64,000 nucleotides of DNA from Chitinophagaceae bacterium (GCA_016715365.1 JADKAM010000001.1:1612001-1676000); one strand, 5' to 3'. Counted from the first letter of the stretch, positions 1 to 8,594 are shown. Numbers and translations: made by a program. The notes: generated by a model not told the origin, from the letters alone.

Positions 1-752
1 GTACAAACTTCAGCTAAAAGCACGCCTTAGGCAACCCCCCGAAGGCTGAAAATGAACCTGTAAATTTGTGTAAATCATTTGTAATTAATGATTTACACAA
101 AATTTAACGTATAACAACGTTATAAATTTAGGTAAATATACTAATATAATATAGTAAAATTACTATGCAATAAAACGTATCTTTACCTGCGTGATTGTAC
201 GATTGAAAAGTAAATGATTGGGATTATTACGTATCTGCAGGCCTATGAGTTAGCATATACTTTCAAAGTAGGGTGATCTTAAATACCTCGCTTAGAGGTG
301 CATTCTGCAAAACGGGTATTACTGGTAAAATAGGATCTGGTAAGCGGGACTTAAATTTAAAAGTTGATTGACAAGGGCAAAACTAGCACAAACAAGGTTC
401 TTCGGGATAATTGGAACTATTTTGTATTTCTATTGGATATTTGGATAATTGGATATTCGTTCAACCAATGCCAATCAACTGGTACAAATGTAGCACTCCC
501 AATATCACTGTACAAGCGCACTTATGCCCCTTTTTGTGTTTGGCATAATTACTTTTTATTGCGGAAAAGTGCAGGACGGTATCGTATTTTAACGGAAAAA
601 TTTAATCGTAAAATTACGAAGTGTTTTTACCTTACAGCTTGATTGTAAATGAGTTGTTTGTTTTGTTCATTAAATAATCGTGAAAACGAATGCTTAATAA
701 AATGAAAATTGTAACTTGAATCGCTTTTAAACTAACCCCCATTATCAATACT
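1..752. other. Intergenic region without a supported gene
   Basis: No convincing gene is visible before the first response regulator. The stretch is A/T-rich. It contains a perfect 15-bp inverted repeat at 65-79/87-101 and a small hairpin at 285-289/295-299 (ACCTC/GAGGT). The left arm of that hairpin, extended to 282-287, could instead pair with GGTATT at 315-320, so two alternative folds are possible. The 92-codon reading frame at 364-642 has no recognisable composition or domain and is not called. What lies to the left of base 1 is unknown. Confidence 0.6.
65..101. repeat. Perfect 15-bp inverted repeat
   Basis: TTTGTGTAAATCATT (65-79) is exactly complementary to AATGATTTACACAAA (87-101) across a 7-nt loop. 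No T-run follows on either strand, so it is a poor intrinsic terminator. It may be an operator or end a gene outside the window. Confidence 0.6.
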
Positions 753-1418
753 ATGCGAAACGAAACCCTCATTAAAATTGCAATTGCCGACGACCACAAG
801 ATCTTCCGGGATGGTATTAAAATGGCCCTTGCTGGTAAACAGGACCTTAAAATGCTTTGGGAAGCCGAAGACGGAAAGGACATGATGCATAAAATAGCCA
901 TTAAGAAACCCGAAGTGCTTTTAATGGATATACGTATGCCCGAAATGGATGGCATTAATGCCATCCAGCTTATTCGTAAAGAATACGAAGACATCAAGAT
1001 CATTGTACTTACGATGTATGATGACCAGCAAATGATTAGCAAGATGATGGAAATGGGAGCCAATGCCTATTTAACCAAAACAACCGACCCCGAAGAGATT
1101 TACGAAGCCATACTTACCTGCATGAACGATGATTTTTATTTTAACGAACTGGTAAACAAGGCAGTGATGGGTAAACTGATGCAGAAAAAAAATGTAAGGC
1201 AGCATTACGGCAGCAATGCACCGGTAAACTTTAATGAAAAAGAACTGAAGATACTGCAACTGCTGGCAGAAGATAAAACCACCGAAGAGATATCCAAGAT
1301 CATTTTCCTGAGCCCCCGTACCATTGAAACCATACGCCAGAATATGAAAACCAAGGTAGATGCCAAAACCATTGGGGGGCTGATCATGTATGGGATGCGG
1401 AACAAACTGATTGAATAG
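753..1418 (+). CDS. NarL/LuxR-family response regulator (orphan)
   Basis: This is a two-component response regulator of 221 residues, acting as a cytoplasmic DNA-binding transcription factor. The N-terminal receiver domain (about 7-125) shows the acidic pair IADDH, the phospho-acceptor Asp59 in LLMDIRMPEMDG, the switch Thr87 in VLTMYDD and Lys109 in YLTKT. The C-terminal LuxR-type helix-turn-helix (about 160-215) includes LSPRTIETIRQNMKTK. It is closely related to the regulator at 4089-4775: both share the MDG, LTKT and LSPRT signatures and a YFN linker segment. No kinase is co-transcribed; the only kinase nearby belongs to a minus-strand operon that has its own regulator. Target genes are unknown. 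Confidence 0.9.
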   Translation: MRNETLIKIAIADDHKIFRDGIKMALAGKQDLKMLWEAEDGKDMMHKIAIKKPEVLLMDIRMPEMDGINAIQLIRKEYEDIKIIVLTMYDDQQMISKMMEMGANAYLTKTTDPEEIYEAILTCMNDDFYFNELVNKAVMGKLMQKKNVRQHYGSNAPVNFNEKELKILQLLAEDKTTEEISKIIFLSPRTIETIRQNMKTKVDAKTIGGLIMYGMRNKLIE

Positions 1419-1443
1419 GTTTCCTCTGTGGCCAGTATCGAAA

Positions 1444-2106
1444 CTAAATTGTTATTATTCCATGCTTTACGGCATAAATGGCCAATCCTACCCGGCTCTT
1501 AACTTCTAATTTTGTAAATAAATGATCCCGGTAATTGTCAATGTGCCTGGGAGTCATAAACATGGCCTGGGCAATTTCCTTATAGGTCATATCGGTGCAG
1601 GCTAATTTTAAAAACTCAATTTCCGTTTCGTTTAATAATGCTTTTTCCAGGTCAAAATGGCTATCTGATTTTTTTTTGAAAAGTGAAGCGAGTTTAACTG
1701 TAGTATGGTTACTGTAATAATATTCACCGGCTGCTACCGTTAATAATGCATTTTGTAGCTCAGATGGATCAATATCTTTTTTTAAGAAACCATGCACCCC
1801 GGCCTGAAGTAAACGAATCAGGGCTATCTCACTGTCGTACATGGTAAGGATTACAATTTTTATCTGCGGACTGAGCTTTGCCACCAGCTTTGCTGTTTCA
1901 TAACCATCCATCTTTGGCATGTTTAAATCCATCAATACAATGTCTGCCTGTTTGCCATCCTCTATGTCCTTAATCACTTCGCTGCCGTCAGCAGCTTTGG
2001 CAATCACCGTAAATTCGTTGAAACCATCAATAAGTTTTGCCAGGGCATCCCTTAAAAGAATATGATCATCTGCCAGGATTATTTTATAAGCTTTTGTTGT
2101 TTTCAT
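1444..2106 (-). CDS. NarL/LuxR-family response regulator paired with the histidine kinase
   Basis: This response regulator has 220 residues. The receiver domain has the acidic pair LADDH, phospho-acceptor Asp60 in VLMDLNMPKMDG, and a conserved VILTMYD strand. A C-terminal LuxR helix-turn-helix follows (MTPRHIDNYRDHLFTK, about 180-200). Its start codon lies inside the 3' end of the histidine kinase gene (23-nt overlap), so the two are translationally coupled and form a genuine kinase-regulator pair. It diverges clearly from the two plus-strand regulators at 753 and 4089, notably in the helix-turn-helix (MTPRHID against LSPRT). It is convergent with the regulator at 753-1418, with a 25-nt gap. 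Confidence 0.92.
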   Translation of the reverse strand: MKTTKAYKIILADDHILLRDALAKLIDGFNEFTVIAKAADGSEVIKDIEDGKQADIVLMDLNMPKMDGYETAKLVAKLSPQIKIVILTMYDSEIALIRLLQAGVHGFLKKDIDPSELQNALLTVAAGEYYYSNHTTVKLASLFKKKSDSHFDLEKALLNETEIEFLKLACTDMTYKEIAQAMFMTPRHIDNYRDHLFTKLEVKSRVGLAIYAVKHGIITI

Positions 2107-2884
2107 ACGATGGTATTTGTACTTTAATTTGTGTTCCGGTATCTTGGGTACTGTTTATTATTAAATTCCCTTTTAAAATGCTGGTACGTTTTTTTATATT
2201 TTTTAAACCTGTACCTGGCCAGTCTTTTGAGGAAAAGAAGCCTTTGCCATTATCCTTTATTTCAATAATAAGCAAAGCATCCATATAATGCAGGTTAATA
2301 TCAATTTCAGAAGCAGCTGCATGTTTCACAATATTATTCAGGGCTTCCTGTACAATGCGAAAAAGCATCAGTTCGGTATTGTAATCCATAAAAACCGGGT
2401 TGCCGGTTGCCGAAAAACTGATTTTATAAATCCCTGTTTTTTGTAACTGTGCAGCTTCAAATTGCAATGCATTAATCAGGCCATGGGTTAAAATAATTTC
2501 GCTGCTCATGCTATGGCTCAGGTCACTCAGGTCGTTAATGGCTTCGCCAATTATTGTTACCGAATTGTTTACCTGTAGCCTGCTTTTATCAGTATCTGTA
2601 AAATCAAGTGTATTTAAATACAGTTTTGCAAGTGTTAATTTCTGGCCAATATTATCATGTATTTCCCTGGATATATTTTGAAATGTTTGTTCCTGTATTT
2701 CTAATTGCGATTGAAGTAATGTGTTTTCATGCGAACTTTTGAGTGTTTCTATATCTTTAAAATATGCATTTTGTTTTTGCTGGTATTTGTATGCAATCGA
2801 TACTATAAAGCTTATAAGTAACAATAAGAGAAAAGAAGTGCCGGCTATAAAAATTATTATGCCTTGTGTTGACTGGTCGTACAT
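2084..2884 (-). CDS. Membrane-bound sensor histidine kinase (HisKA_3/HATPase_c)
   Basis: This 266-residue kinase probably phosphorylates the regulator encoded immediately downstream. One transmembrane helix (about 8-31) is followed by a short coiled linker. The HisKA_3 dimerisation box contains the phospho-acceptor His76 in REIHDNIGQKL. The ATPase domain shows the N box (EALNNIVKHA), G1 box (DNGKGF) and GTGLKNIKKR. There is no extracellular sensor domain, so sensing is probably through the membrane or a partner protein. The start overlaps the 3' end of the frameshifted membrane-protein gene by 28 nt. That layout (multi-helix membrane protein, short kinase, regulator) suggests the membrane protein is the input module. 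Confidence 0.9.
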   Translation of the reverse strand: MYDQSTQGIIIFIAGTSFLLLLLISFIVSIAYKYQQKQNAYFKDIETLKSSHENTLLQSQLEIQEQTFQNISREIHDNIGQKLTLAKLYLNTLDFTDTDKSRLQVNNSVTIIGEAINDLSDLSHSMSSEIILTHGLINALQFEAAQLQKTGIYKISFSATGNPVFMDYNTELMLFRIVQEALNNIVKHAAASEIDINLHYMDALLIIEIKDNGKGFFSSKDWPGTGLKNIKKRTSILKGNLIINSTQDTGTQIKVQIPSYENNKSL

Positions 2885-3521
2885 AAAAAGGCTTTTATAA
2901 AGAAAATATTCATGATGATGATAAACATATTTGAAATCGAAAAAATATTTCTTGCTATTAAAAGAGGGAATTGCAGCCTAATATAATTGTTAAGGCAATA
3001 AATAGGCAATGAAATGCATGAGTATAAAAGAACTCCGGTAACAATCCAAAATATAGGATCTCTTAAGAGATTTTGGCTGGAAATCATTTTGAAAAGATTA
3101 CGATAGTAAAGAATGCAAAAATAGTTTTGCATATATTTATCACAGCCAAAACCTGAGTACTTACTTGAGTTATATTATTGCTGTAAAGTAAATATGCAGA
3201 AATTGTGAATGTAATGCCAAATAAAATTTTTAAATTTTTTTGGCTTTTTTCATCCTTAAGTACTTTTAAGAAAAAAAATGCCCAAAAAAATGAATCCAGC
3301 AGAAATAAAATATTTTGAATTGGAAAACAGAAAGTATGAATGTATGTAGGTAGAAATATTCCAAAAATTGAGTTTACCGATTCTAAAAGTGCAATTAAAA
3401 TGCAAATAAAAAATACTTTTAAGATTGAATTTTGACTTTTTGAAAGCACTGAAGCAAAAATGAAATTAAATAGTATAACGCCAGTCCCAATTATCGTTAC
3501 AACTGTGCTAAGTGCATTCAT
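2857..3521 (-). pseudogene. Frameshifted multi-pass membrane protein upstream of the histidine kinase
   Basis: Two reading frames appear to be pieces of one gene. The first (3521 to 3084, 145 aa) is a string of hydrophobic helices ending ...FFTIVIFSK. The second (3132 to 2857) continues with more helices from about MISSQNLLRDPIFW to the end, where it overlaps the kinase start. The frames meet around 3085-3100. Together they would give about 220 residues and six or seven membrane helices, the expected size for the membrane proteins that often precede this kinase type in Bacteroidota. Neither piece looks complete alone. The break may be a real one-base mutation, a sequencing error, or recoding; an overlapping pair of separate small proteins is possible but less likely. 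Confidence 0.6.
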
Positions 3522-4088
3522 TTAAAAATTTTTCTCCCCAAACTACTCATATTTCTTTTAAAATCTTTCGGAAAAATCCCCTTTTTTTCTGTTGTTTTTC
3601 CCTTGTTTGGTAAAATTAAGATTGTAATCTTTGATGTAGTTTTAATCCGTACCCCATTTAAATTAATCCGTATTCTATTTCATGCATCAGTTAAACCTGG
3701 TAAAAAGAGGCAAGCTGGCAACTTGCCTCTTTTATCAGCAGAGTTCTTTGGCAATAACTATTTTAAATTTATTCGGTAACACTCAGCTTTTAACTATAAT
3801 TATGGCTTTTTAAATCTATTTAATACTTAAATGCTGAATAGTTGAAATATCCCTTCATTTTTTTTAAATGAGATTTTTAACCTAAATAGAATCACATCAA
3901 CTCCCTTATTGATAGTTTTTTTAATTTTAAATTTTTGCAATCGTTTATTTCCCCGTTCCTTTGCGTAAAAACCCCATCCAATACAAAGGGTATTTACACG
4001 CATATTTGTATTTAGATATAATTAGAACTTGCATTATTACGTTATATAACTGTTAAAAACGATCCGCTACTATCCATAAACGAAGATC
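3522..4088. other. 567-bp divergent intergenic region
   Basis: It separates the minus-strand kinase operon from the plus-strand regulator at 4089. It is A/T-rich and has no supportable reading frame. It holds an isolated perfect 12-bp hairpin at 3703-3733. A near-match to the -7 box (TTCCTTTG, 3954-3961) lies about 130 nt before the 4089 start. Confidence 0.55.
3703..3733. terminator. Orphan terminator-like hairpin
   Basis: AAAAGAGGCAAG (3703-3714) pairs perfectly with CTTGCCTCTTTT (3722-3733) around a 7-nt loop, with T-runs on both strands. No annotated gene ends here: both neighbours start away from this region. It may end an unannotated small RNA or a long leader transcript. Confidence 0.5.
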
Positions 4089-4775
4089 ATGATGACGAAT
4101 GAAAATATGAACGAGCCTATAAAGATAATTATTTGCGATGACCATGTACTTTACCGGGCTGGTGTAAAAACAGCACTGAGTGCCAAAAAAGATGTAAAAG
4201 TGGTTGCAGAAGCTGATAATGGTATGCACTTACTTAACATGCTGAAAATGATACCGGTAGATGTAATTCTGCTGGATATACAGATGCCCATAATGGATGG
4301 TATTACGGCGCTGCCTGAAATAAAAAAGCTGTACCCGAATGTGCGTATTATTATGCTTACCATGATGGATGACCATAGCATGATTACCAAACTGATGGAG
4401 ATTGGTGCTAACAGTTATCTTACCAAAACCAGCGACAGCGAAATTATATACGAGGCTATAAAAACCTGTTTTGACCAGGAATATTACTTTAATTCTTTAA
4501 CCAATAAAGCGCTGTTGACCAACCTGAAGCAGCGGAATGAAGTAACCCCACAGCGACTGATGCAGCAGGAAGCACACCTGAACGATAAGGAAATGTTGAT
4601 TTTGAAACTGATGTGTGAGGAGAAAAGTACTAAGGAAATTGCCGACCTGGTTGATCTTAGTCCACGTACAGTGGAAGCTATCCGTGATAAACTGAAGGTA
4701 AAAACAGGGGCTAAAAGTACGGCCGGTCTCATTATGTATGCTGTAAAGCACAATATTTTGAACGAAGAATTCTGA
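4089..4775 (+). CDS. NarL/LuxR-family response regulator (orphan)
   Basis: This response regulator has 228 residues. The receiver domain has the acidic pair ICDDH, phospho-acceptor Asp63 in ILLDIQMPIMDG, the strand IMLTMMDDH and Lys in YLTKTSD. The C-terminal LuxR helix-turn-helix carries LSPRTVEAIRDKLKVK. It is a paralogue of the 753-1418 product, sharing motif order and linker. The start was taken at the first of two adjacent ATG codons; the second would remove only one residue. It has a long upstream region and is followed by an intrinsic terminator, so it is probably a monocistronic orphan regulator. Its cognate kinase is not in the window. Confidence 0.9.
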   Translation: MMTNENMNEPIKIIICDDHVLYRAGVKTALSAKKDVKVVAEADNGMHLLNMLKMIPVDVILLDIQMPIMDGITALPEIKKLYPNVRIIMLTMMDDHSMITKLMEIGANSYLTKTSDSEIIYEAIKTCFDQEYYFNSLTNKALLTNLKQRNEVTPQRLMQQEAHLNDKEMLILKLMCEEKSTKEIADLVDLSPRTVEAIRDKLKVKTGAKSTAGLIMYAVKHNILNEEF

Positions 4776-4822
4776 GTAAAATAAGTTTTTTAACGATTGT
4801 TCTCTAAAACTGTAATGAAAAT

Positions 4823-4853
4823 TACCCCCTGATTCTTCGGGGGGTATTTTTTT
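4823..4853 (+). terminator. Intrinsic terminator after the response regulator
   Basis: TACCCCC (4823-4829) pairs with GGGGGTA (4840-4846) and is followed by seven T residues. It isolates the regulator from the aminotransferase gene. Confidence 0.85.
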
Positions 4854-4894
4854 ATGCAGCTGCAGCGAGGTTGGGTTAGTAGTATATTTGATGC

Positions 4895-5734
4895 ATGGAG
4901 TATTTTATTTTTAACGGCAAACTGCTGAAAGCGGAATCTGGAATTATTGGGCCTGATAGCCGTGGGCTTAGGTTTGGCGATGGGCTTTTTGAAACCATAA
5001 AAAGCATAAACGGCCAATTAGAATTTATAGATGAACATTTTGCCCGTCTTTGGAAGGGTATGCAGGTATTGCAGTTTGCGATTCCCAAACAGTTTACACC
5101 TGATATTTTAGAACAAGAGATACAAAGCCTGCTGAAGAAAAATGGGCATGGTAAGATGGCAAGGGTACGGTTAACTGTTTTCAGGGGAAATGGGGGATTG
5201 TATGATACAACTGATCATAAACCCAATTACCTGTTACAAAGCTGGGCGCTGCCCGATGAAACCGGCAACTGGAACAGCAATGGTCTGGTATTAGGCGTAT
5301 ATACCGACATAAAAAAGAGCTGCGATATACTGAGCAACCTGAAGCACAATAATTTTTTGCCTTATGCACTGGCGGCGTTGCAAGCAAAAAAAGAAAAATG
5401 GAACGATGCCGTTTTGCTGAATACCGGGGGCAGGCTTTGCGATACCAGCATTGCCAATATTTTTTTAATTAAGGATGAAGTGATTTATACACCTGCATTG
5501 GCCGAGGGGTGTATTGCCGGCGTGATGCGGAGAAACCTGGTTGAAAAACTTACTGTAGGGGGTTATAAATTGGTTGAAGACAAATTAAGTGTGGATGAAC
5601 TGCTGTATGCTGATGAGGTTTTTTTAACCAATTCTATCTACAACATGCGGTGGGTGCAAAGTGTAGGGGATAAGAAATACAGCAATGCACAAACACAAAA
5701 AATATATGCTGCATTTTTTTCAACAAATTCATGA
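4895..5734 (+). CDS. Class IV PLP aminotransferase, likely aminodeoxychorismate lyase
   Basis: This 279-residue fold-type IV PLP enzyme is in the family that includes 4-amino-4-deoxychorismate lyase (PabC, which makes p-aminobenzoate for folate), branched-chain aminotransferase and D-amino-acid transaminase. The N-terminus has GLRFGDGLFETIK, typical of the family. The probable PLP Lys lies in LSNLKHNNFLPYALA (about residue 151), and the cofactor-binding GGRLCDTSIANIFLI follows. Lyase activity is favoured over transaminase by the lysine context, but the specificity cannot be settled from sequence alone. It is followed after 41 nt by the photolyase gene on the same strand. Confidence 0.8.
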   Translation: MEYFIFNGKLLKAESGIIGPDSRGLRFGDGLFETIKSINGQLEFIDEHFARLWKGMQVLQFAIPKQFTPDILEQEIQSLLKKNGHGKMARVRLTVFRGNGGLYDTTDHKPNYLLQSWALPDETGNWNSNGLVLGVYTDIKKSCDILSNLKHNNFLPYALAALQAKKEKWNDAVLLNTGGRLCDTSIANIFLIKDEVIYTPALAEGCIAGVMRRNLVEKLTVGGYKLVEDKLSVDELLYADEVFLTNSIYNMRWVQSVGDKKYSNAQTQKIYAAFFSTNS

Positions 5735-5775
5735 AACAGGTGTTTTGAACTCATAAACACTAAAGATTTTTACCA

Positions 5776-7089
5776 TTGCAAACAGTAAATATTTTCTGGT
5801 TCCGCCGCGATTTGAGGTTGACTGATAATGCCGGGCTTTACTATGCTTTAAAAAGCAACAACCCGGTCTTGCCCATTTTTATTTTTGATAAGAATATATT
5901 GGATAAACTGGCTGATAAAGCCGACAGAAGGGTAGCTTTTATCCATGCTGCATTGGAAGAAATGCAGGGTGAACTTGTAAAAATAAACTCGACACTTCAG
6001 TTTTTTTATACAACACCGCAAGAAGCATTTGAAAAGCTTTCATCAACCTACAGCATTGAAAAAGTATTTACCAACCATGATTATGAGCCTTACGCCAAAG
6101 AAAGAGATGTTGCTATTGGTGCATTCTTAAAAACAAATGGAGCTTCGCTGTATACTTTTAAAGACCAGGTAATTTTTGAGAAAGACGAAGTGATAAAAGA
6201 TGATGGTAAGCCCTATACTGTTTTTACACCATACAGCAGAAAGTGGAAAGCAGCTTTGCAGGATTTTCATTTTAAAGAATATCCAACTGAAAAGTATTTC
6301 GGTAATTTTTATAGGCAAACTCCGAAAGCTATTCCCTCGTTGGTATCAATGGGTTTTGTTAAATCAGAAGAAGCTTTTCCTTCCAAACAATTAAATGATG
6401 AGCTGGTAAAAAAATACCAGGAGCAACGTAATTTTCCGGCAATACCCGGCACATCCAAACTGGGTGTGCATTTGCGTTTTGGTACGGTAAGTATACGGCA
6501 GCTTGCCCGGCACAGCAGTAGTTTAAGCGAAACATTTTTGAATGAACTGATATGGCGGGATTTTTACCAGATGATACTCTGGCATTTTCCGCAGGTGGGC
6601 ATGGGCAAGGCTTTTAAGCCGGCTTATGATTTTATTAAATGGAGAGATGATGAAGAAGCATTTGAAAAATGGTGCGCCGGCCAAACAGGTTACCCGATAG
6701 TAGATGCAGGTATGCGGGAACTGAATGCAACTGGTTTTATGCATAACCGGGTGCGTATGATCGTAGCTTCTTTTCTTACCAAACATTTGCTGATAGACTG
6801 GCGACTGGGCGAAGCTTATTTTGCTGAAAAGCTGCTGGACTTTGACCTGTCTGCTAACAACGGTGGCTGGCAATGGGCTGTTGGTAGTGGTTGCGATGCT
6901 GCACCTTATTTCAGGATTTTTAATCCTTACCTGCAAACAAAAAAATTTGATCCGCAGCTGGAGTACATTAATAAATGGGTACCCGAGCTAAATGAACTGC
7001 ATTATCCAAAACCAATTGTTGATCATGAATTTGCAAGAAAGCGATGCCTGGAAGTGTATGCAAATGCACTAAAAAAGGAAATGTTTTAG
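5776..7089 (+). CDS. phr: Deoxyribodipyrimidine photolyase / cryptochrome family
   Basis: This FAD-dependent protein of 437 residues uses blue light to repair cyclobutane pyrimidine dimers. The N-terminal photolyase domain starts at VNIFWFRRDLRLTDN. The C-terminal FAD-binding helical domain contains NELIWRDFYQMIL, the core VDAGMRELNATGFMHNR, and DLSANNGGWQWAVGSGCDAAPYFRIFNP. These match class I-type CPD photolyases, and the length fits. The start is TTG (5776); this gives the expected short N-terminus, and no ATG is better placed. The last four bases overlap the end of the convergent mqnD gene. Confidence 0.9.
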   Translation: MQTVNIFWFRRDLRLTDNAGLYYALKSNNPVLPIFIFDKNILDKLADKADRRVAFIHAALEEMQGELVKINSTLQFFYTTPQEAFEKLSSTYSIEKVFTNHDYEPYAKERDVAIGAFLKTNGASLYTFKDQVIFEKDEVIKDDGKPYTVFTPYSRKWKAALQDFHFKEYPTEKYFGNFYRQTPKAIPSLVSMGFVKSEEAFPSKQLNDELVKKYQEQRNFPAIPGTSKLGVHLRFGTVSIRQLARHSSSLSETFLNELIWRDFYQMILWHFPQVGMGKAFKPAYDFIKWRDDEEAFEKWCAGQTGYPIVDAGMRELNATGFMHNRVRMIVASFLTKHLLIDWRLGEAYFAEKLLDFDLSANNGGWQWAVGSGCDAAPYFRIFNPYLQTKKFDPQLEYINKWVPELNELHYPKPIVDHEFARKRCLEVYANALKKEMF

Positions 7090-7922
7090 TTCTCAAGAAA
7101 TATAGCTGCATGATCAATACCAGTTGCAGGTTTGTTTTGCTGATACACATCCAGCAATTTTATGACTGCATTTTTTCCGGTTATGCCTAAATCTAGTGAA
7201 TGATCATTTACATAAAGATTGATATGCTTGCGCATCACAGCTTCGCTCATTTCCTGTGAATGAACTTTTACATAAGCAGCCAGTTCATCATAATGATGAT
7301 GGTATGCATATTCAATGCTTTTCTTTATCAGGCTATCAACCTGCCGGGCAATGGTTACATCTACAGAGCGGCGGATTACAATGCCACCTAATGGAATGGA
7401 GTTGCCTGTTTCTTTTTCCCAGTAATCGCCTAGGTCGGTTATTTTATGCAAGCCCTTATCCGCATAAGTAAAACGGTTCTCGTGAATAATTACACCCAGG
7501 CCTTTTCCTTCCAAAACAAAATTTTCTATTTCATCGTAGCGTAGAAAAACTTTGTTCTTTGCATTGGGATAAGCCAGGGAAAAAAGTAAATGTGCTGTGG
7601 TATGTTCACCGGGTATTGCTATTACATGTTCTTCAATATTTTTAATTTTTAATTTTTCATTTTCAATTAATAACGGTCCAACCCCTTTCCCCAAAGCACT
7701 GCCGCTGTTCAATACAATATATCTTTCAAGAACTAATGGCAAAACACCATAACTGAGTTTTGTTATATCCAGTTTGCCTGCCAATGACCATTCGTTAAGG
7801 GTTTGTACGTCTTCTAAAATCACATCAAAATTTAATCCGCCGGTATCAATTTTATTATTTACCAATGCATCAAAAATAAATGTATCGTTGGGGCAGGGGG
7901 AAAAGCCTAAGGTTAAATTCAT
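7086..7922 (-). CDS. mqnD: 1,4-dihydroxy-6-naphthoate synthase (menaquinone, futalosine pathway)
   Basis: MqnD converts cyclic dehypoxanthine futalosine to 1,4-dihydroxy-6-naphthoate, a late step of the alternative menaquinone pathway. The 278-residue protein begins LGFSPCPNDTFIFDAL, with the periplasmic-binding-protein-like fold of the family, and has the active-site region IAIPGEHTTAHLL (about 101-113). It follows mqnB on the same strand after 42 nt, so the two form an operon. Residues 84-97 (LLIENEKLKIKNIE), just before the active-site strand, are encoded by DNA that resembles the intergenic repeat between accB and accC, suggesting an in-frame repeat insertion in a surface loop. Other pathway genes (mqnA, mqnC, mqnE) are not in the window. 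Confidence 0.93.
   Translation of the reverse strand: MNLTLGFSPCPNDTFIFDALVNNKIDTGGLNFDVILEDVQTLNEWSLAGKLDITKLSYGVLPLVLERYIVLNSGSALGKGVGPLLIENEKLKIKNIEEHVIAIPGEHTTAHLLFSLAYPNAKNKVFLRYDEIENFVLEGKGLGVIIHENRFTYADKGLHKITDLGDYWEKETGNSIPLGGIVIRRSVDVTIARQVDSLIKKSIEYAYHHHYDELAAYVKVHSQEMSEAVMRKHINLYVNDHSLDLGITGKNAVIKLLDVYQQNKPATGIDHAAIFLEN
7632..7670. repeat. Intergenic-type A/T repeat inside mqnD
   Basis: These 39 bases match 18124-18162, in the accB-accC gap, at 34 of 39 positions. Both consist of iterated TTTTTAATT units. Here the repeat is in frame and encodes mqnD residues 84-97. Low base complexity weakens the statistical case. Confidence 0.5.
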
Positions 7923-7930
7923 TTGTTGTA

Positions 7931-7973
7931 CGTTAATCCGTTAATTGGTTAATCCGTTGATCCGTTAATTGGT
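7931..7973. repeat. Array of a 16-bp unit (GTTAATCCGTTAATTG)
   Basis: The unit begins at 7932 and again at 7948, with a degenerate third copy to 7973. GTTAATCCGT occurs exactly at 7932-7941 and 7948-7957. The same 10-mer with the same 16-bp period recurs at 11287-11381. Here the array fills the mqnB-mqnD gap and forms the last codons and TAA stop of mqnB. Confidence 0.8.
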
Positions 7974-8594
7974 CAAATCATTAATTAGTATTTGCAGTTC
8001 TTTGTTCAGATTTTCAATAGCTTCTTTTATTTTCCATTTTGTTTTATCTCTTTCGCCAACATGGTTAGATATTGATCTGATCTGGAGGAAAGGAATATGC
8101 TCCTGTAAGCAAACATAGTGTAATGCTGCGCCTTCCATCGTTTCTATATCAGCATTGAAACTTTGTACAAATTGTTGTTTTTGCAATTCACTGTCGCTGA
8201 CTTTATTTAAAGTAATGGCTTTTGCTTTTGGCAGATCAATGTATTTCAGATTTTCATCCGTGTTAATCAGCCAGCCATCGGTGAAAGGAAATTCATCTTT
8301 ATCTGCAAAAGCGGTATTGAAAATGGGAGTATAATTTCCTTTTTCTTCCATGCCCAGATCGGCAAAGCAATCCTGCTGTACCATTACAACCTGTCCCAAT
8401 GTTATTTCATTTGAAAAACTGCCTGCAATGCCTGCCTGGATGATAAAGTCATAATCTATCTGGTGGATGCGCTTTTGCAAATGATAGATTGCAGCAGGAA
8501 CTCCAACGCCGGTTATCAGTGTATCAACCCGGCTGTTTGTAGTTGTAAATGGCTCAATTTCGAGAGCCGTAGCAGCTATGAGTAAGATTTGCAT
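7965..8594 (-). CDS. mqnB: Futalosine hydrolase
   Basis: MqnB removes hypoxanthine from futalosine to give dehypoxanthine futalosine in the alternative menaquinone pathway. It belongs to the nucleoside phosphorylase/MTA nucleosidase fold. The start at 8594 gives 209 residues beginning MQILLIAATALEIEPF, the usual N-terminus; a start nine codons upstream adds only an unlikely peptide. Motifs include IIQAGIAGSF and NADIETMEGAALHYVC, where the Glu-Met-Glu contacts ribose in this fold, and a catalytic Asp/Asn region near IRSISNHVGERD. It is upstream of mqnD in a two-gene operon. The final codons and stop come from the intergenic repeat array. Confidence 0.92.
   Translation of the reverse strand: MQILLIAATALEIEPFTTTNSRVDTLITGVGVPAAIYHLQKRIHQIDYDFIIQAGIAGSFSNEITLGQVVMVQQDCFADLGMEEKGNYTPIFNTAFADKDEFPFTDGWLINTDENLKYIDLPKAKAITLNKVSDSELQKQQFVQSFNADIETMEGAALHYVCLQEHIPFLQIRSISNHVGERDKTKWKIKEAIENLNKELQILINDLTN

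Noticed and set aside
364..642. 92-codon reading frame before the first response regulator
   Set aside because: No domain, signal or coding-like composition; it is in an A/T-rich intergenic region.
632..1063. Reading frame antisense to the first response regulator
   Set aside because: It mirrors the conserved receiver domain on the opposite strand and has no features of its own.
7931..7973. Possible CRISPR array from the 16-bp repeats
   Set aside because: The period is 16 bp with no unique spacers, only two to three units, and no cas genes.
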